Shown here: piece by piece, positions 44,630 through 54,059 of the stretch
Numbering within the stretch: position 1 is the stretch's first letter
How the letters are laid out: each line of letters opens with the position of its first letter
DNA from: Halomonas sp. 54_146
GTDB taxonomy: Bacteria > Pseudomonadota > Gammaproteobacteria > Pseudomonadales > Halomonadaceae
Assembly (NCBI RefSeq): GCF_001507855.1
Contig: NZ_LGEN01000019.1
Span: 1-64,000 of the forward strand
Length of the DNA stretch: 64,000 nt
Reading direction: 5' to 3'
Position numbers and translations under genes: made by a program
Notes under the pieces: generated by a model
The model's database searches: none
Told to the model about the DNA's origin: nothing
Seen by the model: only the letters and a program-made list of their open reading frames with translations

Positions 44630-44639
44630 TTGTTGACAA
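44630..44639. promoter_or_regulatory. possible GntR operator 1, TTGTTGACAA
   Basis: A near-palindrome 123 bp before the GntR start. It matches the perfect palindrome at 44747-44756 at nine of ten positions. FCD-type GntR regulators commonly bind TTGTNNACAA-like sites. Confidence 0.45.
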
Positions 44640-44743
44640 ATTGAGTTTTTGTAAAGCGTTAAGTACAACGAAAGGCGAATAAAATCGGCTAACGTGGCTA
44701 GTTGACGGCTCAATTAGCACGCGCTAGAGTCTACCTACTTTTC

Positions 44744-44757
44744 AATTGTCGACAATT
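44744..44757. promoter_or_regulatory. possible GntR operator 2, 14-bp palindrome
   Basis: The perfect palindrome AATTGTCGACAATT ends 4 bp before the proposed start codon of the GntR gene, a good place for autorepression. Confidence 0.55.
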
Positions 44758-44761
44758 AATC

Positions 44762-45574
44762 ATGGCAACACTCGCTACTCATTCACCAAGCGCATCGTCA
44801 CCACGCTCATCTTCATCAAGCGCCGATGACATTTTATATGACACCGATGGGCCTGATGCTGCAGCACCTGAAGTTCGCACGCTCGCAGAGCGTGTGTTCC
44901 ATCAACTGCAGGATGCCATTGTCCGCGGTGAGCTTGCACCCGGCAGTAAAATTACTGAGCCGGGGCTGTCTAAAACTTACGGTATTTCGCGGGGGCCTCT
45001 GCGCGAGGCGATGCGGCGGTTAGAAGCGCACCGGCTGATTGAGCGCGTTCCTCATGTGGGCGCGCGGGTGGTTCAGCTCTCAATGAAAGAGCTTCTAGAG
45101 CTTTTTGACCTACGCGAAGCCTTAGAAAGCATGGCCGCTCGGCTTGCTGCCGAGCATATGTCGCCTGAAGAGATACAAGGGCTGCGCGATGTGTTGGCGC
45201 TACATGAAGGGCAGGCCGACCTAAAACGCGGTGAGGCTTATTACCAGCGCGAAGGTGATCTCGATTTTCACTACTGCATCGTTCAAGGCAGCCATAACAA
45301 GATGCTCATGAACCTGCTCTGTGATGACCTTTACTACCTTGTGCGCCTTTATCGCACCCAATTTAGTGCCAGCGGTACACGGCCGCAGCGCGCATTCGTA
45401 GAGCATCACCGCATTGTGGATGCCATAGAAGCGGGCGACGCGGAATTGGCCGAGCTGTTAATGCGCCGCCATGTCAGTGCTTCTCGGGCCAATGTGGCGG
45501 ATCGCTACGCTGCAACGCTTGAGCAATCAGTGTCGCAATCAACGTCTCAATCAATGTCTCAAAGACCCGGCTAA
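44762..45574 (+). CDS. GntR/FCD-family regulator of the methylcitrate operon
   Basis: A 270-residue regulator from ATG 44762. The winged helix-turn-helix is at residues about 35-100 (FHQLQDAIVRGELAPGSKITEP, then YGISRGPLREAMRRLEAH), and an FCD ligand-binding domain follows (LFDLREALESMAARLAAEHM, FHYCIVQGSHNKML with metal-binding His, and a late HHRIVDAIEAGD). Its position 44 bp before prpB suggests control of the prp genes, possibly in response to 2-methylcitrate. The C-terminal tail SVSQSTSQSMSQ comes from 12-bp tandem duplications. An upstream start at 44702 would run over operator 2 and looks less likely. Confidence 0.82.
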   Translation: MATLATHSPSASSPRSSSSSADDILYDTDGPDAAAPEVRTLAERVFHQLQDAIVRGELAPGSKITEPGLSKTYGISRGPLREAMRRLEAHRLIERVPHVGARVVQLSMKELLELFDLREALESMAARLAAEHMSPEEIQGLRDVLALHEGQADLKRGEAYYQREGDLDFHYCIVQGSHNKMLMNLLCDDLYYLVRLYRTQFSASGTRPQRAFVEHHRIVDAIEAGDAELAELLMRRHVSASRANVADRYAATLEQSVSQSTSQSMSQRPG

Positions 45575-45618
45575 CGCATCACCAATATGCCAACACTTAG
45601 CAACAGGAGAAATTCCCC

Positions 45619-46509
45619 ATGTCGCAGATGACCCCCGGCGCCCGTTTTCGGGCCGCGCTTGAGGCTAACCGCCCACTACCGATTTTAGGCACCGTTAACG
45701 CCTACACCGCCTTAATGGCCGAAAAAGTGGGCCACCAAGCCATTTACCTTTCCGGTGGCGGTGTCGCTAACGCCTCGTTTGGTTTGCCGGACCTGGGCAT
45801 GACCACCATGAATGACGTAGTGGAAGATGCTCACCGCATCTGCGGTGCTACCGAGATACCGCTGCTGGTGGATATCGATACTGGCTGGGGGGGCGCGTTC
45901 AATATTGCCCGCACCGTCAAAGAAATGCAGCGCGCCGGCGTAGCCGCCATCCACATGGAAGATCAGGTCGCGCAAAAACGCTGTGGCCACCGCCCCAACA
46001 AAGCGATTGTCTCCCAGCAAGAAATGGTCGACCGCATTAAAGCGGCGGCAGATGCCAAGGTCGACCCCGACTTCTATTTGATTGCCCGCACCGATGCGTT
46101 CCAAAGCGAGGGGCTTGATGCGGCCATTGAGCGTGCCAATGCCTGCGTAGAAGCCGGTGCTGATGCCATCTTCGCTGAAGCGGTTCACACCCTGGATGAT
46201 TACAAAGCCTTCTGTGAGCGTGTTAACGCGCCGATTTTGGCTAACATCACCGAGTTCGGCGCGACGCCGCTGTTTACCCAAACCGAGCTTGGCGACGTGG
46301 GCTGCCGCATGGTGCTTTACCCGCTTTCTGCGTTTCGTGCCATGAACGCTGCGGCGCTTCAGGTGTATCAAAGCATCTACAACAACGGCCACCAAAAAGA
46401 CGTTGTACCGCTGATGCAGACCCGCGACGAGCTTTACGATTTCCTGAACTACCACGACTTTGAGCAAAAGCTGGACGCGCTGTTTGCTGAAAAAGGCGAA
46501 GAGCAGTAA
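45619..46509 (+). CDS. prpB: 2-methylisocitrate lyase
   Basis: A 296-residue PEP-mutase/isocitrate-lyase superfamily enzyme splitting 2-methylisocitrate to pyruvate and succinate. Motifs: [28 protein letters not shown], metal-site Asp, [18 protein letters not shown] containing the catalytic KRCGH, and IARTDA. AGGAG precedes the ATG. It is the first enzyme gene of the operon. Confidence 0.95.
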   Translation: MSQMTPGARFRAALEANRPLPILGTVNAYTALMAEKVGHQAIYLSGGGVANASFGLPDLGMTTMNDVVEDAHRICGATEIPLLVDIDTGWGGAFNIARTVKEMQRAGVAAIHMEDQVAQKRCGHRPNKAIVSQQEMVDRIKAAADAKVDPDFYLIARTDAFQSEGLDAAIERANACVEAGADAIFAEAVHTLDDYKAFCERVNAPILANITEFGATPLFTQTELGDVGCRMVLYPLSAFRAMNAAALQVYQSIYNNGHQKDVVPLMQTRDELYDFLNYHDFEQKLDALFAEKGEEQ

Positions 46510-46598
46510 ACCAAGCGCCAGCTTAACGAACGGCAATATTTGAAAGACGGTACGTCAAAAACAGCATTTAAAATAAAAGCAGCAATAGGAGACACATC

Positions 46599-47726
46599 AT
46601 GGCTGATAAGCCCGTGACAGGTGCAGGACTACGTGGCCAGAGCGCCGGTTCCACCGCGCTGTGTACGGTAGGCAAAACAGGTTCAGGCCTGACCTACCGT
46701 GGATTCGATATTAAAGAGCTGGCTGAGAAAGCCAAATTTGAAGAAGTCGCTTACCTGCTGTTAAAAGGCAAATTGCCTAACCAGGCTGAGCTGGATAACT
46801 ACATCAGCAAGCTGAAAAGCCTGCGTGGGCTGCCTGAAGCGCTAAAAACGGTGCTTGAGCAGATTCCCAAAGATGCGCACCCGATGGATGTCATGCGCAC
46901 CGGCACCTCAATGCTGGGCAATCTTGAAACCGAGGAAAATTTTGATCAGCAGCAGGATGTTTCCGACCGCCTGCTAGCGGTGCTGCCATCGATTATTTGC
47001 TACTGGTACCGCTTTTCTCACGACGGCGTGCGCATTGATACCGAAACGGATGATGATTCGGTTGGCGGCCATTTCTTGAACATGCTGCGCGGCGAGCCCG
47101 CCTCTGAACTGCATGCGCGAGTAATGAACGTATCGCTGATTCTTTACGCCGAGCATGAATTTAACGCCTCAACCTTTACCGCACGGGTATGCGCCTCAAC
47201 GCTTTCTGATATGCACTCCTGCGTGACGGGTGCGATTGGCTCGCTACGTGGCCCGTTGCACGGCGGCGCTAACGAAGCGGCCATGGCGATGATCGAAGAT
47301 TGGCAATCACCGGAAGAAGCCGAGCGCGAAATCATGGGCATGCTGGCGCGCAAAGATAAGATCATGGGCTTTGGCCACGCGATTTACCGCGAGTCTGACC
47401 CGCGTAACGAGATTATCAAGCAGTGGTCTAAAAAGCTTGCTGACGATGTAGGCGACAAGGTGCTTTACCCGGTTTCCGAACGGGTCGAAGACGTCATGTG
47501 GCGCGAGAAGAAGCTGTTCTGTAACGCTGACTTCTTCCACGCCAGCGCTTATCACTTTATGGATATCCCCACCAAGCTGTTTACGCCGATTTTTGTTATG
47601 TCGCGTGTTACAGGTTGGGCGGCTCACGTATTTGAGCAGCGCGCCAATAACCGCATTATTCGCCCCAGTGCGGATTACATTGGCCCCGAAAAGAGCGAGT
47701 GGGTACCGATTGAAGCGCGCGACTAA
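46599..47726 (+). CDS. prpC: 2-methylcitrate synthase
   Basis: A 375-residue citrate-synthase family enzyme condensing propionyl-CoA with oxaloacetate. Motifs: LTYRGFDIKELAE, catalytic His in GPLHGGANEAAM, GFGHAIYRESDPRN (second His) and Asp in the FCNADFFHASAYHFMDIP region. The short length and this last motif fit PrpC rather than the hexameric housekeeping GltA. AGGAGACAC precedes the ATG. It lies 89 bp after prpB. Confidence 0.94.
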   Translation: MADKPVTGAGLRGQSAGSTALCTVGKTGSGLTYRGFDIKELAEKAKFEEVAYLLLKGKLPNQAELDNYISKLKSLRGLPEALKTVLEQIPKDAHPMDVMRTGTSMLGNLETEENFDQQQDVSDRLLAVLPSIICYWYRFSHDGVRIDTETDDDSVGGHFLNMLRGEPASELHARVMNVSLILYAEHEFNASTFTARVCASTLSDMHSCVTGAIGSLRGPLHGGANEAAMAMIEDWQSPEEAEREIMGMLARKDKIMGFGHAIYRESDPRNEIIKQWSKKLADDVGDKVLYPVSERVEDVMWREKKLFCNADFFHASAYHFMDIPTKLFTPIFVMSRVTGWAAHVFEQRANNRIIRPSADYIGPEKSEWVPIEARD

Positions 47727-47736
47727 CCAGCGCTAA

Positions 47737-47767
47737 CACACACCGGAAGCTTAGCTTCCGGTGTGTG
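47737..47767 (+). terminator. 14-bp hairpin after prpC
   Basis: A perfect 14-bp stem (CACACACCGGAAGC at 47737-47750, complement at 47754-47767) with a TTA loop starts 10 bp after the prpC stop. No good T tract follows. It may act as an mRNA-stabilising or attenuating element inside the operon rather than a full terminator. Confidence 0.5.
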
Positions 47768-47781
47768 CTTCCTTCCTCACG

Positions 47782-47835
47782 CTTGCTAAGAGCCTTCAGC
47801 TTGCTAAAAGCCTTCAGCTTGGTAAAAGCCTTCCG
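47782..47835 (+). repeat. tandem repeat, 3 x 18 bp, before acnD
   Basis: The unit CTTGCTAAAAGCCTTCAG occurs at 47782-47799, 47800-47817 and 47818-47835 with one to three changes per copy. It can be read in frame with acnD, which creates a false N-terminal extension. Confidence 0.9.
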
Positions 47836-47880
47836 CTTGATACTTGCTTCCGCCTGATACTTGATAAGAGTGCGCCTGCT

Positions 47881-50490
47881 ATGAATACCCAATACCGTAA
47901 ACCACTGCCTGGCACAGAACTTGAGTTTTTTGATGCTCGTGAGGCGGTGGAAGATATCCAGCCCGGTGCCTATGCACAGCTACCTTACACTTCTCGCGTG
48001 TTGGCGGAACAGCTGGTGCGCCGCTGTGATCCTGAGCTGCTCACCGATGCGCTAAAACAGCTGATTGAACGCAAGAGCGACATGGATTTCCCCTGGTATC
48101 CGGCGCGGGTGGTTTGCCACGATATCCTAGGTCAAACCGCACTGGTCGATTTGGCCGGGCTGCGTGATGCCATCGCTGAGAAGGGCGGCGACCCTGCCAA
48201 GGTAAACCCCGTGGTGCCCACCCAGCTGATTGTTGATCACTCGCTGGCGGTAGAGCACGCAGGCTTTGAAGCAGGCGCTTTTGAGAAAAACCGCGCGATT
48301 GAAGATCGCCGCAACGATGACCGTTTCCACTTTATTAACTGGACCAAGACCGCGTTTGAAAACGTCGATGTCATTCCGCCCGGCAACGGCATCATGCACC
48401 AGATTAACCTGGAAAAAATGTCACCGGTGGTGCAAAACCGCGATGGCATTGCCTACCCGGATACCTGTGTGGGCACCGATAGCCATACGCCGATGGTGGA
48501 TGCACTCGGCGTGATTTCAGTGGGCGTGGGTGGCCTGGAAGCCGAAAGCGTTATGCTGGGGCGTGCCTCCATGATGCGCCTGCCGGATATCGTCGGTGTA
48601 GAGCTGACCGGCAAACTGCAGCCAGGCATTACCGGTACGGATATGGTGCTGGCGATTACTGAATTCCTGCGTAAAGAGCGCGTGGTAGGTGCCTACCTGG
48701 AGTTTTACGGCGAAGGTGCCGACGCGTTGACCGTGGGCGATCGCGCGACTATTTCCAATATGACGCCCGAGTATGGTGCCACGGCGGCGATGTTCTACAT
48801 CGATGGCCAAACGATTGATTACTTAAAACTGACCGGCCGTGAAGATGAGCAGGTCGCGCTGGTCGAAACCTACGCCAAGCACACCGGCCTCTGGGCAGAC
48901 AGCCTCAAAGACGTTAGCTACGAACGGGTGCTGACCTTTGATCTCTCTTCAGTAACCCGCACCCTCGCGGGGCCTTCTAACCCTCACGCGCACTTGCCCA
49001 CCTCTGAGCTTGCTCAGCGCGGCATTGCGGTAGGGCTTGAAGCCGCACGGGAAGAAGAGAAAGCCGGCAAGATGCCCGATGGCGCGGTCATTATCGCCGC
49101 CATCACCAGCTGCACCAATACCTCTAACCCGCGCAATATGGTGGCAGCGGGGCTCATCGCCCGTAACGCCAACCGGCTGGGTTTGCTGCGCAAGCCGTGG
49201 GTGAAATCATCGCTCGCGCCGGGCTCGAAAACCGTCAAGATGTATCTTGAAGAAGCCGGTTTAATGAGCGAGCTGGAAAATCTTGGTTTTGGTGTGGTCG
49301 CCTACGCCTGCACCACCTGTAACGGTATGTCGGGTGCGCTGGACCCCAAAATTCAGCAGGAGATTGTCGAGCGTGATCTTTACGCCACGGCGGTGCTTTC
49401 CGGTAACCGTAATTTCGATGGCCGTATTCACCCACACGCGCAGCAGGCCTTTTTGGCATCTCCACCGCTGGTGGTCGCCTATGCTATTGCGGGCACGATT
49501 CGCTTTGATATCGAAAAAGACGCCCTGGGTGTGGATCAGGAAGGCAATCCCGTTACGTTGAAAGACATTTGGCCCGCTGATGAAGAGATCGACGCGATTG
49601 TTAAAGCGTCGGTGAAGCCTGAGCAGTTCCGCCAGACCTATATTCCCATGTTCGACCTGGATAAGAGCGCACGCGCCCAGGTAAGCCCGCTGTATGACTG
49701 GCGGCCTCAGAGCACCTATATTCGTCGCCCGCCCTACTGGGAAGGCAATATGGCCAAAGTACGCACCATGAAAGGCATGCGTCCGTTGGCAATTTTGCCG
49801 GACAACATCACGACCGATCACCTATCACCCTCCAACGCTATTCAGTTGAACAGCGCAGCGGGCGAGTATCTGGCAAAAATGGGCGTGCCAGAGGAAGACT
49901 TCAACTCCTACGCCACTCACCGCGGCGACCACCTCACCGCTCAACGCGCTACCTTCGCCAACCCCAAGCTGTTTAATGAGATGGTGCGCGACGCTGACGG
50001 CAAGGTAAAACAGGGCTCGCTGGCACGGGTAGAACCCGAAGGCGAAGTGACCCGCATGTGGGAAGCGATTGAAACCTACATGGCGCGCAAGCAGCCGCTG
50101 ATTATTATTGCTGGTGCCGATTACGGTCAGGGTTCCTCGCGGGATTGGGCGGCCAAAGGCGTGGCGCTGGCGGGCGTAGAAGCGATTGCCGCCGAAGGCT
50201 TTGAGCGCATCCACCGCACCAACTTGATTGGTATGGGCGTTATGCCGCTTGAATTTGAGCCAGGCACCACGCGCACGACCCTAGGCTTGGATGGCACCGA
50301 AACTTTTGATGTGGAAGGTGATGTTTCGCCAGGTGCGGTGCTAACGCTGGTGATTCATCGTAAAAACGGTGACAGCGAGCGCGTATCGGTGAAGTGCCGC
50401 CTGGATACTGCCGAGGAGGTGTCTATTTACACCGCCGGCGGCGTACTGCAGCGCTTTGCCCAGGACTTCCTCGAATCGTCAGCTGCCTAA
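47881..50490 (+). CDS. acnD: Fe/S-dependent 2-methylisocitrate dehydratase AcnD
   Basis: An 869-residue aconitase-family protein. The start MNTQYRKPLPGTELEFFDAREAVEDI is typical of AcnD; 40 upstream in-frame codons are mostly repeat sequence and are excluded. Cluster ligands and family motifs: VGTDSHTPMVDALGVISVGVGG-type region, ITSCTNTSNP with the first Cys, CTTCNGMSG with two more, and a swivel domain DYGQGSSRDWAAKG. It dehydrates 2-methylcitrate to 2-methylaconitate and works with PrpF. Confidence 0.93.
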   Translation: MNTQYRKPLPGTELEFFDAREAVEDIQPGAYAQLPYTSRVLAEQLVRRCDPELLTDALKQLIERKSDMDFPWYPARVVCHDILGQTALVDLAGLRDAIAEKGGDPAKVNPVVPTQLIVDHSLAVEHAGFEAGAFEKNRAIEDRRNDDRFHFINWTKTAFENVDVIPPGNGIMHQINLEKMSPVVQNRDGIAYPDTCVGTDSHTPMVDALGVISVGVGGLEAESVMLGRASMMRLPDIVGVELTGKLQPGITGTDMVLAITEFLRKERVVGAYLEFYGEGADALTVGDRATISNMTPEYGATAAMFYIDGQTIDYLKLTGREDEQVALVETYAKHTGLWADSLKDVSYERVLTFDLSSVTRTLAGPSNPHAHLPTSELAQRGIAVGLEAAREEEKAGKMPDGAVIIAAITSCTNTSNPRNMVAAGLIARNANRLGLLRKPWVKSSLAPGSKTVKMYLEEAGLMSELENLGFGVVAYACTTCNGMSGALDPKIQQEIVERDLYATAVLSGNRNFDGRIHPHAQQAFLASPPLVVAYAIAGTIRFDIEKDALGVDQEGNPVTLKDIWPADEEIDAIVKASVKPEQFRQTYIPMFDLDKSARAQVSPLYDWRPQSTYIRRPPYWEGNMAKVRTMKGMRPLAILPDNITTDHLSPSNAIQLNSAAGEYLAKMGVPEEDFNSYATHRGDHLTAQRATFANPKLFNEMVRDADGKVKQGSLARVEPEGEVTRMWEAIETYMARKQPLIIIAGADYGQGSSRDWAAKGVALAGVEAIAAEGFERIHRTNLIGMGVMPLEFEPGTTRTTLGLDGTETFDVEGDVSPGAVLTLVIHRKNGDSERVSVKCRLDTAEEVSIYTAGGVLQRFAQDFLESSAA

Positions 50491-50515
50491 GCGACGTAGC
50501 CTAACTGACCAAGAG

Positions 50516-50580
50516 AACCCGGTGCTTTTAGTGTTCAGACTGTCGTTTTAAGACAACACTGAAAGCACTGGGTTATTTTT
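50516..50580 (+). terminator. terminator-like hairpin between acnD and prpF
   Basis: A 20-bp stem (50516-50535 with 50555-50574) containing two G-U pairs and closing a 19-base loop is followed by ATTTTT. It lies within the operon, 14 bp before the prpF start, so it probably lowers downstream expression or ends part of the transcripts. Confidence 0.8.
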
Positions 50581-50593
50581 CGGAGTAATCATC

Positions 50594-51790
50594 ATGAGCG
50601 AGTCAGTTCAAACACACGCCGTACCGCAAATAAAAATCCCAGCAACGTATATGCGCGGTGGCACCAGTAAAGGGGTGTTTTTTAAGCTTAGCGATTTACC
50701 TGAAGCGGCCCAGCAGCCTGGGGTCGCGCGGGATCAGCTGTTGCTGCGGGTGATTGGCAGCCCGGACCCCTATGAAAAGCAGATTGATGGTATGGGGGGC
50801 GCCACGTCAAGCACTAGCAAGACGGTGATTCTGTCAAAAAGTGAATCGGCTGAGCACGATGTGGACTACCTGTTTGGTCAGGTTTCTATCGACAAGCCCT
50901 TTGTAGATTGGAGCGGCAACTGCGGCAATCTCTCCGCAGCGGTCGGCCCCTTTGCGATTACCAATGGCCTCGTAGACCCCGAGCGCATTCCTACCAATGG
51001 CGTGGTTGAAGTACGCATTTGGCAGGTGAATATTCAGAAAACCATCGTCTCCCGGGTGCCTATCGTTAATGGCGAGGTGCAGGAAACCGGTGATTTTGAA
51101 CTAGATGGCGTAACCTTTCCCGCCGCTGAAATTCCGGTGGCCTTTATGGACCCCGCCGACGGCGAAGGAGATATCTTCCCCACCGGCAATCTCATTGACG
51201 ACCTTGAGGTACCCGGGGTAGGCATGTTGAAAGCCACCCTGATCAATGCCGGTATTCCTACCGTGTTTATTAACGCCGCTGATATTGGTTATACCGGCGC
51301 TGAGCTACAAGGTGCTATCAATGGCGACAGCAAGGCGTTGGCAATGTTTGAAACCATTCGTGCCCATGGTGCCGTGCACATGGGGCTGATTAGTGACGTT
51401 AGCGAGGCCGCCAACCGCCAGCACACACCCAAAGTGGCGTTTGTTGGCCCACCGGCAGATTACGTCTCATCCAGCGGTAAAAACGTGCAGGCGGCTGACA
51501 TCGACCTGTTGGTGCGTGCGCTCTCTATGGGCAAGCTGCACCACGCCATGATGGGCACGGCGGCGGTTGCGATTGCTGCTGCCGCGGCCATTGAAGGTAC
51601 ATTAGTGAACTTGGCCGCCGGCGGCGGTAAACGAAACGAGGTGACCTTCGGGCATCCTTCCGGGAGCCTGCGGGTTGGCGCGGAAGCCAGCTTAATAGAC
51701 GGGCGCTGGCAGATTGAGCAAGCGGTAATGAGTCGCAGCGCACGGGTATTGATGGAAGGGTTCGTGCGTATACCCGGCGATAGCTTTTAG
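50594..51790 (+). CDS. prpF: 2-methylaconitate cis-trans isomerase PrpF
   Basis: A 398-residue diaminopimelate-epimerase-fold protein. Motifs: IPATYMRGGTSKGVFF at the start, GMGGATSSTSKTVIL, DWSGNCGNLSAAVGPFAI and FINAADIGYTGAEL. It isomerises the AcnD product so that a housekeeping aconitase can hydrate it. The RBS CGGAG follows the hairpin directly. Confidence 0.94.
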   Translation: MSESVQTHAVPQIKIPATYMRGGTSKGVFFKLSDLPEAAQQPGVARDQLLLRVIGSPDPYEKQIDGMGGATSSTSKTVILSKSESAEHDVDYLFGQVSIDKPFVDWSGNCGNLSAAVGPFAITNGLVDPERIPTNGVVEVRIWQVNIQKTIVSRVPIVNGEVQETGDFELDGVTFPAAEIPVAFMDPADGEGDIFPTGNLIDDLEVPGVGMLKATLINAGIPTVFINAADIGYTGAELQGAINGDSKALAMFETIRAHGAVHMGLISDVSEAANRQHTPKVAFVGPPADYVSSSGKNVQAADIDLLVRALSMGKLHHAMMGTAAVAIAAAAAIEGTLVNLAAGGGKRNEVTFGHPSGSLRVGAEASLIDGRWQIEQAVMSRSARVLMEGFVRIPGDSF

Positions 51791-51842
51791 AAACCGCGCT
51801 TTGAGCCATACTGAGGAGGTGATTCAACAGTAGGAGAGTTTT

Positions 51843-53339
51843 ATGTCTGCCACAGCATCCGCCACATCGGAAAGCAACGAGCGGCCCGATTACGACCCTG
51901 AATTACAGGCCATTGCCGACTACGTACTCAATTATCAGGTGGCGTCACAAGAAGCGTTGGAAACCGCGCGCTACTGCCTGATGGATACCCTCGGCTGCGG
52001 GCTGCTCGCGCTACGTTTCCCTGAGTGTACCAAGCACCTTGGGCCCATAGTGGAAGGCACCGTGGTGCCGTTTGGGGCGCGGGTGCCGGGCACTTCGCTG
52101 CGCCTTGACCCGGTAAAGGCGGCGTGGGATATCGGCTGCATTATCCGCTGGCTGGATTATAACGATACCTGGCTTGCCGCCGAATGGGGTCACCCTTCGG
52201 ATAACCTTGGTGCGATACTCGCCGTTGCCGATCATCTATCTCAGCGGCGGGTCGCCCAAGGCGAAGCTTCGCTTACGATGCGCGATGTGCTGAATGCCAT
52301 GGTGATGGCCCATGAAATTCAGGGCGTGCTGGCGCTGGAGAATAGCTTTAACCGCGTTGGTCTTGACCATGTGGTGCTGGTGAAAGTCGCCTCTACCGCG
52401 GTGGCCGCTAAGCTGTTGGGTGCCAACCGCGAGCAGCTGCTGTCGGCACTTTCCCATGCCTGGGTGGATGGCCAGAGCCTGCGCACCTATCGCCATGCGC
52501 CCAACGCCGGCTCGCGTAAAAGCTGGGCGGCGGGGGACGCCACCTCACGAGGCGTGCGTTTAGCGGATATCGCCCTGCGCGGTGAGATGGGTATTCCCAG
52601 CGCACTTTCAGCGCCTCAGTGGGGGTTCTACGATGTGCTATTCAGCCATGCCAACAAAGATTTGAGCCTGAAGCCGGAAGCTGACCGCCGCCTGCGCTTT
52701 CAGCGCGATTTCGGCAGTTACGTGATGGAAAACATTCTGTTCAAGATTTCTTTTCCGGCTGAATTCCACGCCCAAACCGCTTGCGAGGCTGCCGTAGCGC
52801 TGCACCCTCAGGTTAAAGATCGCTTGGCAGACATTGATAAAATCGTACTCACCACCCACGATTCGGCTATTCGGATTATTTCCAAAACGGGGGCGCTTGC
52901 TAATCCGGCAGACCGCGACCACTGCTTGCAATACATGACGGCGGTGCCGCTTATCTTGGGTGAGCTTACTGCTGACCACTATGAAGACAGCTTTCACGCC
53001 GCCCATCCACTGATTGATGAGCTGCGCAGTAAAATGGTGGTAGTAGAAGACGCTGAATATTCAGCGGATTACCACGACCCGGAAAAGCGCTCCATCGCCA
53101 ATGCTGTGCAGGTCTTTTTCACCGATGGAAGTGCGACCGATAAAGTTGCGGTGGAGTATCCGGTGGGGCATCGCCGCCGGCGTGAAGAGGGGATGCCACT
53201 GTTAGTGGAGAAGTTTGAGCGCCATTTAGCGACCCGCTTTCCGCCAAGCCGTTGCCTTAAAATTACCGACCTATGCAGTCAGCAGGCCACACTGGAGGCG
53301 CTGCCTGTGCATAAATTTATGGATTTGTGGGTGATTTAA
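51843..53339 (+). CDS. prpD: 2-methylcitrate dehydratase PrpD
   Basis: A 498-residue MmgE/PrpD family protein, cofactor-free. Motifs: [27 protein letters not shown] (landmark), [57 protein letters not shown] (landmark) and [14 protein letters not shown]. It catalyses the same step as AcnD with PrpF, and both are present here. A GGAGAG RBS precedes the ATG; the preceding gap also has GAGGAGGTGATT. It is the last gene of the operon. Confidence 0.94.
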   Translation: MSATASATSESNERPDYDPELQAIADYVLNYQVASQEALETARYCLMDTLGCGLLALRFPECTKHLGPIVEGTVVPFGARVPGTSLRLDPVKAAWDIGCIIRWLDYNDTWLAAEWGHPSDNLGAILAVADHLSQRRVAQGEASLTMRDVLNAMVMAHEIQGVLALENSFNRVGLDHVVLVKVASTAVAAKLLGANREQLLSALSHAWVDGQSLRTYRHAPNAGSRKSWAAGDATSRGVRLADIALRGEMGIPSALSAPQWGFYDVLFSHANKDLSLKPEADRRLRFQRDFGSYVMENILFKISFPAEFHAQTACEAAVALHPQVKDRLADIDKIVLTTHDSAIRIISKTGALANPADRDHCLQYMTAVPLILGELTADHYEDSFHAAHPLIDELRSKMVVVEDAEYSADYHDPEKRSIANAVQVFFTDGSATDKVAVEYPVGHRRRREEGMPLLVEKFERHLATRFPPSRCLKITDLCSQQATLEALPVHKFMDLWVI

Positions 53340-53383
53340 GCGGCTGTTTCAAAAAACTGTTTCAAAAAGCATCCACTTAGAAC

Positions 53384-53409
53384 ACCCGGCAGGCTTAGGC
53401 TTGCCGGGT
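53384..53409. terminator. hairpin between prpD and the ComEA-like gene
   Basis: An 11-bp stem with one G-T pair (ACCCGGCAGGC at 53384-53394) and loop TTAG lies between the converging genes. There is no strong T tract on either side; it is probably a weak or factor-aided terminator. Confidence 0.4.
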
Positions 53410-53457
53410 TGTGGTGGCTTTAATGGTGGCTTCAACAAGCCTTCATGCTTGTGCTGA

Positions 53458-53733
53458 CTAATCAAACGTCACTTGATCGCGCATACGGTCGACAGTCGCT
53501 GGCCCAATGCCGCTGACGCGCTCAAGGTCATCAGCGCTTTCAAAGGTGCCGTTCATTTCACGTTCTTCGATAATTGCTTCAGCTCGGCTCGGGCCAATAC
53601 CCGGTAGTTCAGCCAGCAGTTGAGCATCGGCGGTATTGACGTTAATGGGCGCTATTTCTTGAGCCAGTACGCCACTGGAAAGTCCTAAACTAATGCTAAG
53701 CAGTAGTGCGGCTAACGTTCCTTTCAGTGTCAT
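53458..53733 (-). CDS. ComEA-like helix-hairpin-helix protein
   Basis: A 91-residue secreted protein from ATG 53733 (the ATG two codons earlier has GAGG directly touching it, and longer starts lack support). The signal peptide is LAALLLSISLGLSSGVLAQ. The mature part is a double helix-hairpin-helix: INVNTADAQLLAELPGIGPSRAEAI, then LERVSGIGPATVDRMRDQ. Such proteins bind DNA in the periplasm during natural transformation, though the short stand-alone forms are not all proven to do so. Confidence 0.85.
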   Translation of the reverse strand: MTLKGTLAALLLSISLGLSSGVLAQEIAPINVNTADAQLLAELPGIGPSRAEAIIEEREMNGTFESADDLERVSGIGPATVDRMRDQVTFD

Positions 53734-54059
53734 GTTCATCCTCGATGATCCTTTAGTGACGGATTTAACAAAGGCTGCGATTTCACAAGGTTGCATAGCG
53801 AAGTTCAAAGCTGTTTCTAAAATCTGTTTCTAAAAACCGGTTCTAAAAACCGTTGCTACAAGCCTCAGCGTGGCTGATTAGCAAGATGAACGCCGCTGCA
53901 TGACTAACTTAGCTTTATGGTGAAGGCATTTCTGTCAGCCATGTATGACAGCAGCTGTAAGCTTTTAACGACACAGAGGTGGCAAAAGGCTTACATCTGA
54001 AGGGGCGATGAAAGTGAGGAGGCTGATATAATAATGAAACATCTTTATGGAGCAACGCT

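Noticed and set aside
47782..47835. Short CRISPR-like array
   Set aside because: Units are directly adjacent with no spacers; simple tandem repeat.
47761..47880. Forty-residue N-terminal extension of AcnD
   Set aside because: It is encoded by the 18-bp repeats and the MNTQYRK start matches the family.
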